51,730 nt of DNA from an uncultured Paracoccaceae bacterium (GTDB lineage Bacteria > Pseudomonadota > Alphaproteobacteria > Rhodobacterales > Rhodobacteraceae): NCBI GenBank assembly GCA_938028765.1, contig CALIZF010000034.1, positions 1 to 51,730 on the forward strand, read 5' to 3'. Below are positions 19,201 through 26,240 of this stretch, piece by piece. Made by a program: the position numbers and the translations under genes. The stretch's first letter is position 1. Each line of letters opens with the position of its first letter. Under the pieces are notes generated by a model that saw only the letters and a list, made by a program, of their open reading frames with translations, was not told the DNA's origin and made no database searches.

Positions 19201-20310
19201 CTACTGCCCCCCGCGGCCCATGCCGATGTCGGCCGCGGATGCATCCTGCCCCGCTGCCCCGGCCTGCGCAACCCGCGCCGCCAGCCGTTCCTGAAAACCC
19301 GATTGCGCCAGCTGGAACGCCAGCTTGATCGCGGCCGAAACGCCCGTCGCATCGGCCGCCCCGTGCGATTTCACCACCGTTCCGTTCAGGCCGAGGAACA
19401 CGCCCCCGTTGACCCGACGCGGGTCGATCCGCTTCTGCAGCCGCCGGAGCGAGGTGATCGCAAGAAGCGCCGCGATCCGGCTGAGGAAGGTCGCGTTGAA
19501 GGCCTCGCGCAGGAAATCCGCGATCAGCTTCGCCGTCCCCTCGCCGGTCTTCAGCGCGACGTTGCCGGTGAAGCCGTCGGTCACGATCACATCGACCCGC
19601 GCCGAGGGGATGTCGCCCCCCTCGACGAAGCCTGCGAAGTCGAACGCGCCGGCGTCCTGCGCGGCGTGGATCAGGTCATGGGCCAGCTTGAGCTCGGCCC
19701 GACCCTTGTGTTCCTCTGTGCCGACGTTCAGCAGGCCGACCCGCGGCCGCTTCAGGTCGAACGCGTTGCGCGCGTAGGACGCCCCCATCATCGCGTATTG
19801 CAGAAGGTCGGGCGCGTCGGCGCGGATGTCGGCGCCGACATCCAGCATGACGTTGAAGCCCTGCGGATTGCGCGAGGGCCACAGGCAGGCGATCGCCGGC
19901 CGGTTCACGCCGGGCAGCTTGCGCAGGCGGATCATCGACAGCGCCATCAGCGCGCCGGTATTGCCGCAGGACACCGCAACGGTGGCCTCGCCCCGCTTAA
20001 CCGCGTCGATGCAGGACCACATCGAGGTGCCCTCGCCGTGGCGCATCACATGGCTAGGCTTGTCCTGCATCTTCACGACGCCGGGCGCATGGCGGATCTC
20101 GGTCACCGCCGACAGGCCGCGGCGGCGTGCGACCAGCGGGCGCAGCACCGCCTCGTCCCCGTGCAGGATGAAGCCGATCTCGGCGTTCTTGGCGGCAGAC
20201 CGCGCCATGCCCGCAACGACCGCCGCCGGGCCGCGGTCGCCCCCCATCCCGTCCACCGACACGATCACGTGCCTCGTGCCAGCCGGGCCCATGGTGCCAC
20301 CGCCCGCCAT
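19201..20310 (-). CDS. plsX: Phosphate acyltransferase PlsX
   Basis: About 369 residues. PlsX makes acyl-phosphate from acyl-ACP, the donor that PlsY uses for the first acylation of glycerol-3-phosphate. It shows IVSVDGMGGDRGPAAVV, FILHGDEA, HAPGVVKMQDKPSHVMRHGE, AVSCGNTGALMALSMIRLRK, VMLDVGADIRADAPDL and VDVIVTDGFTGNVALKTGEG, all family signatures. Two ATGs are possible, 20310 and 20292; neither has a strong ribosome site, so the start is uncertain by six codons. It follows rpmF by 22 bases and is 3 bases ahead of fabH. It acts as a peripheral membrane protein. Confidence 0.95.
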   Translation of the reverse strand: MAGGGTMGPAGTRHVIVSVDGMGGDRGPAAVVAGMARSAAKNAEIGFILHGDEAVLRPLVARRRGLSAVTEIRHAPGVVKMQDKPSHVMRHGEGTSMWSCIDAVKRGEATVAVSCGNTGALMALSMIRLRKLPGVNRPAIACLWPSRNPQGFNVMLDVGADIRADAPDLLQYAMMGASYARNAFDLKRPRVGLLNVGTEEHKGRAELKLAHDLIHAAQDAGAFDFAGFVEGGDIPSARVDVIVTDGFTGNVALKTGEGTAKLIADFLREAFNATFLSRIAALLAITSLRRLQKRIDPRRVNGGVFLGLNGTVVKSHGAADATGVSAAIKLAFQLAQSGFQERLAARVAQAGAAGQDASAADIGMGRGGQ

Positions 20311-20332
20311 GCTGCCGGACCCGGGTGACGGG

Positions 20333-20539
20333 TTACGCGGCGTCGTCGTCCAGGTCGGCCGCCGACGCCATCGGGATGACCTCGCGCTGGTCATAGTAGC
20401 CGCAGGCGGCGCAGACGTGGTGCGGCCGTTTCAGCTCGCCGCAGTTCGGGCATTCGTTGGGGTTCGCGGCGACCAGCGCGTCGTGGGCGCGGCGCATGTT
20501 GCGGCGCGAACGCGTGACGCGATTCTGCGGGACAGCCAT
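20333..20539 (-). CDS. rpmF: Ribosomal protein bL32
   Basis: A 68-residue basic protein of the large ribosomal subunit. It begins [20 protein letters not shown] and has a zinc ribbon [18 protein letters not shown] (two CxxC pairs), then YYDQREV. GAGG stands 7 bases before the ATG. Coupling of L32 with plsX and fabH is common and ties ribosome output to membrane-lipid synthesis. A strong hairpin at 20591-20626 separates it from the upstream DUF177 gene. Confidence 0.96.
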   Translation of the reverse strand: MAVPQNRVTRSRRNMRRAHDALVAANPNECPNCGELKRPHHVCAACGYYDQREVIPMASAADLDDDAA

Positions 20540-20590
20540 GTCACAACCTCGGCTTCGGCGGGGACAGGCCCCCGATGTTTCACTGAAAAC

Positions 20591-20626
20591 GGCGCGCGCG
20601 CCCGGCTGTCGGCCGGCGCGCGCGCC
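20591..20626 (-). terminator. Rho-independent-like terminator between DUF177 and rpmF
   Basis: Two perfect copies of GGCGCGCGCGCC (20591-20602 and 20615-20626) pair as a 12-base stem around a 12-base loop. On the minus strand the stem is followed by GTTTTC, and TTTCACTGAAA (20578-20588) forms a second small palindrome. It should end or attenuate transcripts from the DUF177 gene before rpmF. Confidence 0.65.
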
Positions 20627-20680
20627 CCGTCCTGCGAGGCCGGGAAAATAGAGCTTTCGAGGCGGCGCGCAAGCCCCAAT

Positions 20681-21232
20681 TCACCCCTCGCCGCCCTCGC
20701 CCCGCGACCGCAACGCGGCAAGCGCGGCGAAGGGATTGAGGTCGGCGTCGGTCAGCGGCGCCACGCCGGGCGGGCCGAAGTCGGCCTGCGCGAGGACGGC
20801 GCCGGGCGCGCGCGGATAGTCGGGCAGCGCCAGCGCCAGCGCTTCGACCATGACCGCCGCGAGGTCGATCGCCTCGGGCATCGGTTCGACCGTGTCGTCG
20901 GCGGGCATCTCGGTCTCGCCGGGTTCGGGATCGGGAAGACCGACGACATAGCGGCGTTCGACCATGGCATCGACCGCGGTTTCGACCGGGGCGAGCGTCA
21001 CCACGCAGGGCTGCACCGCGCGCCCGGTCAGCCGCCCGGTCAGGACCAGATCGCGCGCGCCGAGGGGCGCGACCTGCCCGGCGAAGCGCAGGCCGGCCAC
21101 CGCCTCGGCCCCGGCGGCCTCGGCGATGGCGGCGGCGTCGGCGGCGTCGGGCCGCAGGTCGAAGGCGACGCTGCGGCGCCCCGAAAGGTCGGCGGTCCGC
21201 AGAACGGTGACATCGGTGCGGCCGGTGCTCAT
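20681..21232 (-). CDS. DUF177 domain protein (YceD family)
   Basis: A 183-residue soluble protein of the DUF177/YceD family, which lies next to rpmF in most bacteria and has been linked to large-subunit rRNA (23S) maturation in other organisms. It shows the family layout: an N-terminal beta region with FAGQVAPLGARDLVLTGRLT, one cysteine in AVQPCVVTLAPVET where others have a CxR-type motif, an acidic middle (GETEMPADDTVEPMPEAIDL) and a short tail NPFAALAALRS. The ATG at 21232 has GGAGAG upstream. It is divergent from the bamE gene and separated from rpmF by a strong hairpin. Confidence 0.85.
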   Translation of the reverse strand: MSTGRTDVTVLRTADLSGRRSVAFDLRPDAADAAAIAEAAGAEAVAGLRFAGQVAPLGARDLVLTGRLTGRAVQPCVVTLAPVETAVDAMVERRYVVGLPDPEPGETEMPADDTVEPMPEAIDLAAVMVEALALALPDYPRAPGAVLAQADFGPPGVAPLTDADLNPFAALAALRSRGEGGEG

Positions 21233-21318
21233 GGCGTCTCTCCGCTGCGGCGGCCCGGCGGCCGGCCGACCCGGCGGCGCGGCCGGCGTTCCTTCCTTGA
21301 ACCGCCCGGCGTCATTCG

Positions 21319-21331
21319 CTAAGCGGCTTAG
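21319..21331. promoter_or_regulatory. Palindrome in the bamE/DUF177 divergent region
   Basis: CTAAG-CGG-CTTAG is a perfect 13-base palindrome 32 bases ahead of the bamE ATG and 87 bases from the DUF177 start. It could be an operator; no known regulator is matched. Confidence 0.3.
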
Positions 21332-21362
21332 AAGGCTTCGCCGGGCAAGACAAGAGGGCGCG

Positions 21363-21824
21363 ATGGATCGGGCAGGGCACGGGCGGCGCTTGGCGCTGGC
21401 ACTTGTGGCTGCGGCGGCGATCGGCGCCTGTTCGCCGACTTTCCGCACCCACGGCTACGCCCCGTCGGACAGCGAGCTGACGCAGATCGAGGTCGGGCGC
21501 GACGACCGCGCCGCGGTCGAGGCCGCCTTCGGCCGGCCCGGGGCGGCGGGCCTTCTGACCGACGGGGCCTGGTATTACGTGCAGAGCCGCTATCGCCACG
21601 CCGGCGCGCGCGCGCCGGAAGAGATCGACCGGCAGGTGCTGGCGATCTCGTTCGACCGCCGCGGCCGCGTGGCCAACATCGAGCGGTTCGGGCTGCAGGA
21701 CGGGCGGGTGGTCGCGCTGTCGCGGCGCGTCACCGATAGCAACATCCGCGGCGTGGGCCTTATCCGGCAGCTTCTGGGCAATCTCGGCCGGTTCGACCCC
21801 GGGCAGTTCCTGAACCGCAGCTGA
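21363..21824 (+). CDS. bamE: Outer membrane protein assembly factor BamE (SmpA/OmlA family)
   Basis: A 153-residue lipoprotein. The signal peptide ends in a lipobox-like IGAC, giving lipidation at C23. The mature domain has SDSELTQIEVGRDDRAAVEA, then GAWYYVQSRY and AISFDRRGRVANIERFGLQD, which match the SmpA/OmlA fold (two helices packed on a three-stranded sheet). BamE is a small partner of the BAM complex that inserts beta-barrel proteins in the outer membrane. Its ATG follows a purine-rich AGAGGGCG. The position divergent from DUF177-rpmF-plsX-fabH is standard in alphaproteobacteria. Its stop codon abuts the convergent dgt stop in the shared palindrome TGATCA. Confidence 0.88.
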   Translation: MDRAGHGRRLALALVAAAAIGACSPTFRTHGYAPSDSELTQIEVGRDDRAAVEAAFGRPGAAGLLTDGAWYYVQSRYRHAGARAPEEIDRQVLAISFDRRGRVANIERFGLQDGRVVALSRRVTDSNIRGVGLIRQLLGNLGRFDPGQFLNRS

Positions 21825-22991
21825 TCAGCCGCACAGCCGCTGGTGCTCGGCCAGCGCGAAACGGTCGGTCATGCCTGCCACATAGTCGGCCACGATCCGC
21901 GCCAGCGCGGTGTCGTCAGCGGCGCGGGCCACATCCTCGGCCCATGCCGGGGGCAGAAGCTCCGGCCGGGACAGGTAGAGCGGAAAGAGGTCGCGGATCA
22001 CCGCCGTCACCCGCGCCCGTTCGGCCATGACCGAGGGCGCGCGATACATGCGGTGAAAAAGGAACGACCGCACCGCCTTGAGGTCCTGGTAGAGCGGCTT
22101 GGAAAACCGGATGACCGTGGCGCCGAGGGCGCGCACCTCCTCGACCGACCGGGGCTGCGCGGCCTCCAGCCGGTTGCGCGCAACCGCGATCACGTCCTCG
22201 ACCATCGCGCCGAACACGCGCCGCAGCGCCTCGTGCCGCCGGCGCATCCGTTCGAGGCCGGGATAAAGACGGTCCACCTCGGCAAAGGCCGGGCCGGTGA
22301 CGGGCAGCGCCATCAGGTCGGCCTCGTCGAAGAGGCCGGATCGCAGCCCGTCGTGCAGGTCGTGGTGCGAATAGGCGATGTCGTCGGCAATCGCGGCCAC
22401 CTGCGCCTCGGCCGAGGCGAAGGTGTCGAGCTCGAGGCTCCAGTCGGCATCGGCCTCGGCCAGCGCGTAGGGCAAGGGGCCGGCGTGGCGCCTGGGGTCC
22501 GCGTTCGGGCCTATGACCGGACCGTTGTGCTTGGCCATGCCTTCGAGGCATTCCCATGTGAGGTTCAGGCCGTCGAACTCGGCATAATGCCGTTCCAGCC
22601 GCGTGACGATGCGGATCGCCTGGGCGTTGTGGTCGAACCCGCCGTAGGGCGCCATCATGTCGGCCAGCGCATCCTCGCCGGTATGGCCGAAGGGCGTGTG
22701 GCCAAGGTCGTGGGCCAGCGCGATCGCCTCGGCGAGGTCGCTGTCGAGGCCGAGCACGGACGCCAAGGTGCGCGCGACCTGGGCCACCTCGATCGTGTGG
22801 GTCAGTCGGGTGCGGTAATAGTCGCCCTCGTGTTCCACGAAGACCTGCGTCTTGTGCTTCAGCCGCCGGAAGGCCGAGGAATGGATGATGCGGTCGCGGT
22901 CGCGCTGGAACGCGGTGCGGAAGGTGCTCAGCCGCTCGGGATACAGCCGGCCGCGGCTGCGGTCGGGGTGGCAGGCGAAGGGGGCGGGCAT
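21825..22991 (-). CDS. dgt: Deoxyguanosinetriphosphate triphosphohydrolase-like protein
   Basis: A 388-residue HD-domain enzyme that splits dNTPs into deoxynucleoside and tripolyphosphate. Signatures: HPDRSRGRLYPE at the start, RDRIIHSSAFRRLKHKTQVF, the metal-binding LTHTIEVAQ (H65) and ALAHDLGHTPFGHTGEDAL (H94-D95), and DDIAYSHHDLHDGLRSG with a further aspartate. The ATG at 22991 gives the normal N terminus; an extension to 23093 would overlap the erpA promoter. It is divergent from erpA with 107 bases between. Confidence 0.93.
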   Translation of the reverse strand: MPAPFACHPDRSRGRLYPERLSTFRTAFQRDRDRIIHSSAFRRLKHKTQVFVEHEGDYYRTRLTHTIEVAQVARTLASVLGLDSDLAEAIALAHDLGHTPFGHTGEDALADMMAPYGGFDHNAQAIRIVTRLERHYAEFDGLNLTWECLEGMAKHNGPVIGPNADPRRHAGPLPYALAEADADWSLELDTFASAEAQVAAIADDIAYSHHDLHDGLRSGLFDEADLMALPVTGPAFAEVDRLYPGLERMRRRHEALRRVFGAMVEDVIAVARNRLEAAQPRSVEEVRALGATVIRFSKPLYQDLKAVRSFLFHRMYRAPSVMAERARVTAVIRDLFPLYLSRPELLPPAWAEDVARAADDTALARIVADYVAGMTDRFALAEHQRLCG

Positions 22992-23003
22992 CGGGCCTTG
23001 CGG

Positions 23004-23032
23004 TTGCTGGTCGGGTGTGGCCTGCCTATATT
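23004..23032 (+). promoter_or_regulatory. Sigma70-type promoter for erpA-pxpABC
   Basis: TTGCTG (23004-23009) and TATATT (23027-23032) are separated by exactly 17 bases, one of the best housekeeping-promoter matches in the window. Transcription would start near 23039, about 60 bases before the erpA ATG. Confidence 0.65.
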
Positions 23033-23098
23033 CGCAAAAGGCCGGGCGGGATACCCGTTCCGCCGCGCCGACGGGCCGCCCCTTCGAGGACACCGCGC

Positions 23099-23437
23099 AT
23101 GACCGCCACGCTGACCCTGCCCCCCCGTGTGACCGACCGCGCCTTCGCCCGCCTCGCCGAGATCGCCGAGGCCCTGGGCGAACGCCGCCCCCTGCGCGTC
23201 GCGGTCGAGGGCGGGGGATGTTCAGGCTTCCACTACGACATCCGGCTGGACGATCCCGCGCCCGGCGACCTCGTGCTGGAGAAGGACGGGCTGGCCGTGC
23301 TGGTGGACGAGGTTTCCCTGCCCTTCCTCGCCGGCGCGGTCATCGATTTCACCGACGAGCTGATCGGGGCGCGGTTCGTTGTCGAGAACCCGAATGCCAC
23401 GTCGTCCTGCGGGTGCGGCACCAGCTTTTCGCTCTGA
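23099..23437 (+). CDS. erpA: Iron-sulfur cluster insertion protein, ErpA/IscA family
   Basis: A 112-residue A-type carrier that passes Fe-S clusters to apo-enzymes. The three ligand cysteines are C41 (EGGGCSGFHYDI), C104 and C106 (SSCGCGTSF). The C-terminal FVVENPNATSSCGCG is closest to ErpA/IscA of alphaproteobacteria. The ATG at 23099 was chosen because an upstream frame would add a basic leader. The gene begins a run with pxpA, 13 bases downstream, an unusual partner for a Fe-S carrier. It is divergent from dgt, a pairing seen in other alphaproteobacteria. Confidence 0.93.
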   Translation: MTATLTLPPRVTDRAFARLAEIAEALGERRPLRVAVEGGGCSGFHYDIRLDDPAPGDLVLEKDGLAVLVDEVSLPFLAGAVIDFTDELIGARFVVENPNATSSCGCGTSFSL

Positions 23438-23450
23438 TCCGGGCGGGCCG

Positions 23451-24206
23451 GTGGCCGCCGTCCGGCGCATCGACCTCAACGCCGACCTCGGGGAAGAGGT
23501 GGGCGACGACGCGGCCATGCTCGACCTCGTCAGTTCCGCAAACGTGTGCTGCGGCGTCCACGCGGGCGGCCCCGAGGCGACCTTTGCCACACTGGCCGCG
23601 GCGCGCGCCCGGGGCGTGACGGCCGGCGCGCATCCGGGCTATGCCGACCGCGCGAACTTCGGCCGGATCGTCGTGCCGATGGATGCGGGCGCGCTGGAGC
23701 GGCTGGTGGCCTGGCAGGTCGGGGCGGCCTGCGGGCTTGCGGCGCTGGCCGGGCACCGGATCGCCTATGTGAAGGCGCACGGGGCGCTTTACGCCCTGGC
23801 CTGGACCGACGCGGACGCCGCCGGCGCGGTCGCGCGGGCGGTGCGGGCGGTCGATGCGGGGCTGGTGCTGCTGTGTCCGGCGGGATCGGCGCAGGCACGG
23901 GCGGCGGAACTGGCGGGCCTTGCGACGGCGGCCGAGGTCTTTGCCGACCGCGCCTACCGCCCCGACGGCACGCTGGTGCCGCGGGGCGCGCCCGGCGCGG
24001 TGCTGCACGACGCCGGGGCGGTGGCGGGGCGGATCCTCGCGCTGATCGAGACCGGGATGCTGGCCGCGCAGGACGGCACGGCCCTGCGCCTGACGGCGGA
24101 GTCGGTCTGCCTGCACGGCGACACCGCGGGTGCCGTGGCCATCGCGCGCGCCCTGCGCGGGGCGCTGGCGGCAGCGGGCGTGACCGTCGCGCCCTTCGCG
24201 CGATGA
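23451..24206 (+). CDS. pxpA: 5-oxoprolinase subunit A (LamB/YcsF family)
   Basis: A 251-residue protein. The PxpABC complex hydrolyses 5-oxoproline (pyroglutamate) to glutamate using ATP, clearing a damage product of glutamine. The N terminus has IDLNADLGEEVGDDAAMLDL and SANVCCGVHAGGPEA, then GAHPGYADRANFGR and YVKAHGALY, all YcsF signatures. The start is a GTG at 23451 with GGGCGG upstream; earlier in-frame starts fall inside erpA. Its end overlaps pxpB by the ATGA pattern. Confidence 0.93.
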   Translation: MAAVRRIDLNADLGEEVGDDAAMLDLVSSANVCCGVHAGGPEATFATLAAARARGVTAGAHPGYADRANFGRIVVPMDAGALERLVAWQVGAACGLAALAGHRIAYVKAHGALYALAWTDADAAGAVARAVRAVDAGLVLLCPAGSAQARAAELAGLATAAEVFADRAYRPDGTLVPRGAPGAVLHDAGAVAGRILALIETGMLAAQDGTALRLTAESVCLHGDTAGAVAIARALRGALAAAGVTVAPFAR

Positions 24207-24943
24207 CGGCGGCCCCGCGGTTCCTCGACGCAGGCGAATGCGCGCTGGTGGTCGAGTTCGGCAGCGTCATCGACGAGGCGCTGGCGGCCCGTGTGCTGGC
24301 GCTCGACGCCGCGCTCGCGGCCGATCCGCCCGAGGGGCTGCGCGAGCTGGTGCCCACCTACCGGTCGCTGATGATCCACTACGACCCGCTGGTGCTGGAC
24401 CGCGCGGCGCTGGTCGCCCATGTCGCTGCGCGGCTGCCTGCGGCGGCGGCGCCCGCGGCGGCCGCGCGGCTATGGCGGTTGCCCGTCTGCTATGATCCCG
24501 CCTGCGCAGGCGGCATGGCGGCCGAGGTCGCCGCCGACCAGGCCCATGTCGCCGCGGCCTGCGGGATGACGCCCGACGCCGTCATCGCGCTGCATGCGGG
24601 CGCGACGTTCCGCCTTGTCATGTACGGCTTCGCGCCGGGCTGGGCCTACCTCAGCGGCTTGCCGCCGGCGCTGCGGCTGCCCCGGCGCGACAGCCCGCGC
24701 CCCCTGATCCCCGGCGGCAGCGTGATCGTGGCCGGCGGGCAGGCGGTGATCGCGGGGGGCCCCATGCCCTCGGGCTGGCACATCCTGGGCCTGACGCCGG
24801 CGCGGCTGTTCGACCCCGCGCGCACCCCTCCCCTGTCGGTCGAGGTCGGCGACAGCCTGCGCCCCGACCCGGTGGACGCGGCGAGCTTCGCCGCGCTGGC
24901 AGGTCGCGCCGCGGCGGGCGAGACGCTGGTGCGGCCGGGATGA
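24203..24943 (+). CDS. pxpB: 5-oxoprolinase subunit B (KipI family)
   Basis: A 246-residue protein with the AHS1/KipI domain: PTYRSLMIHYDPL, LPVCYDPACAGGMAAEVA and the core FRLVMYGFAPGWAYLSGLP followed by PRRDSPRPLIPGGSV. It forms the catalytic complex with PxpC and PxpA; Bacillus KipI is also known as an inhibitor of the sporulation kinase KinA, which does not apply here. It overlaps pxpA by 4 bases at its start and pxpC by 4 bases at its end, implying coupled translation. Confidence 0.93.
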   Translation: MTAAPRFLDAGECALVVEFGSVIDEALAARVLALDAALAADPPEGLRELVPTYRSLMIHYDPLVLDRAALVAHVAARLPAAAAPAAAARLWRLPVCYDPACAGGMAAEVAADQAHVAAACGMTPDAVIALHAGATFRLVMYGFAPGWAYLSGLPPALRLPRRDSPRPLIPGGSVIVAGGQAVIAGGPMPSGWHILGLTPARLFDPARTPPLSVEVGDSLRPDPVDAASFAALAGRAAAGETLVRPG

Positions 24944-25953
24944 CGGGCCTGCGGATCCTGCGCGCGGGCGGCGATGCCACGATCCAGGACGCCGGGCGCG
25001 CGGGCTGGCTGCGCTATGGCGTGACGCCCGCGGGGCCGATGGACTGGATCGCGCACGAGACCGCGAACCGCCTTGCCGGCAATGCCCCCGGCGCGGCCGC
25101 CATCGAGACCGGGCCCGGCGGGATCGCCGTCGCGGCCGAGGGCGCGCCGCTGCGGCTCGGCTGGGCTGCGGCGGGGTTCGCGGTGACGCTGGACGACGCC
25201 CCCCTGCCGGCCCGCGCCGCGGCCACGCTGGAACCGGGCGCGACCCTGCGGATCCGGGCCGTCGCCGGGGGCGTCTGGGCCTACCTTGCGGTCGCGGGCG
25301 GGCTGCGGCTGGCACCGGTGATGGGCAGCCTTGCGACGCACCTGCGGTCGGCGATCGGCCCCTTCGGCGGCCGGGCGCTTTGCGCGGGCGATCTCTTGCC
25401 CTGCGCCCCCGGCGCGGTGGCGCCGCCCCTTGCGCTGAGCGGTGCCCCCGGATCCGCGCCGCCGCCGGGCGCGGTCCGCGTCCTCTGGGGGCCGCAGGAC
25501 GACGCCTTCACCGACGCTGCGCGCGCCGCCTTCGCGGGCGAGCCCTACGTCCTGTCGGCGCGCAGCGACCGGATGGGCTATCGCCTCTGTGGCCCCCGCC
25601 TCGCCCATGCCCGCGGGCATGACATCGTCTCGGACGGCATCCCGCTCGGCGCGGTGCAGGTGCCGGGCGACGGGCAACCGATCGTCCTGATGGCCGACCG
25701 GCAGCCGACCGGGGGGTATCCCAAGATCGCCGTCGTCATCCGCGCCGATCTGCCGATCCTGGCCCAGACGCGGCCCGGCGCGGCGGTCCGCTTCCGCCCC
25801 GTGGACCGCGCCACGGCGGTGGCGGCCCTGCGCGCCGCGCGGGCGGCGCTGGCCGCCCTTTCCCCCCGCCCGGTCGGCGCGGCGCTGGATCTTGCGGCTC
25901 TGGCCTCGGGCGATCATGCCTCGGGCTTCGTCGACGCACGCGCGCCCGACTGA
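24940..25953 (+). CDS. pxpC: 5-oxoprolinase subunit C (KipA family)
   Basis: A 337-residue protein of the AHS2/KipA family. It opens with LRILRAGGDATIQDAGRAGW and GVTPAGPMDWIAHETANRLA, then GGVWAYLAVAGG, RVLWGPQDDAF, SDRMGYRLCGP and DGIPLGAVQVPGDGQPIVLM, the typical order. It completes the pxpABC set needed for 5-oxoproline cleavage. Overlaps pxpB by ATGA. Nothing else follows in the operon; a 287-base GC-rich spacer precedes the GMC gene. Confidence 0.93.
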   Translation: MTGLRILRAGGDATIQDAGRAGWLRYGVTPAGPMDWIAHETANRLAGNAPGAAAIETGPGGIAVAAEGAPLRLGWAAAGFAVTLDDAPLPARAAATLEPGATLRIRAVAGGVWAYLAVAGGLRLAPVMGSLATHLRSAIGPFGGRALCAGDLLPCAPGAVAPPLALSGAPGSAPPPGAVRVLWGPQDDAFTDAARAAFAGEPYVLSARSDRMGYRLCGPRLAHARGHDIVSDGIPLGAVQVPGDGQPIVLMADRQPTGGYPKIAVVIRADLPILAQTRPGAAVRFRPVDRATAVAALRAARAALAALSPRPVGAALDLAALASGDHASGFVDARAPD

Positions 25954-26240
25954 GCGTCAGGGGATCAGCGCGTCCGCCCCGCGCGTCGCGCGTCCGGCGC
26001 GGCGCGCCGCGGCCGCCCCGGCAAGGGCGAAGGTCCGGCCGACCGGGCGCGGCACCCTGCCGCGCGGCACCCGGTCGGTCCGGCCGGCCGCGCGCGACGG
26101 CCTCGTCGCGCCGCGCCTTGGCCGGATCGCCGACGTGGCGTATCGGGGGATCGGGCGGATCGGGGCGACGCGGCCGCGGCGGCGGCGGCGACGTCCGGCG
26201 CGCCGCCGCGGGTTCCGGGTCCGGACGGAGGAGGGGCGGC

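Noticed and set aside
25954-26240. Possible gene in the spacer between pxpC and the GMC oxidoreductase
   Set aside because: Both strands give only low-complexity Arg/Pro frames; the stretch is just under 300 bases and shows no motif.
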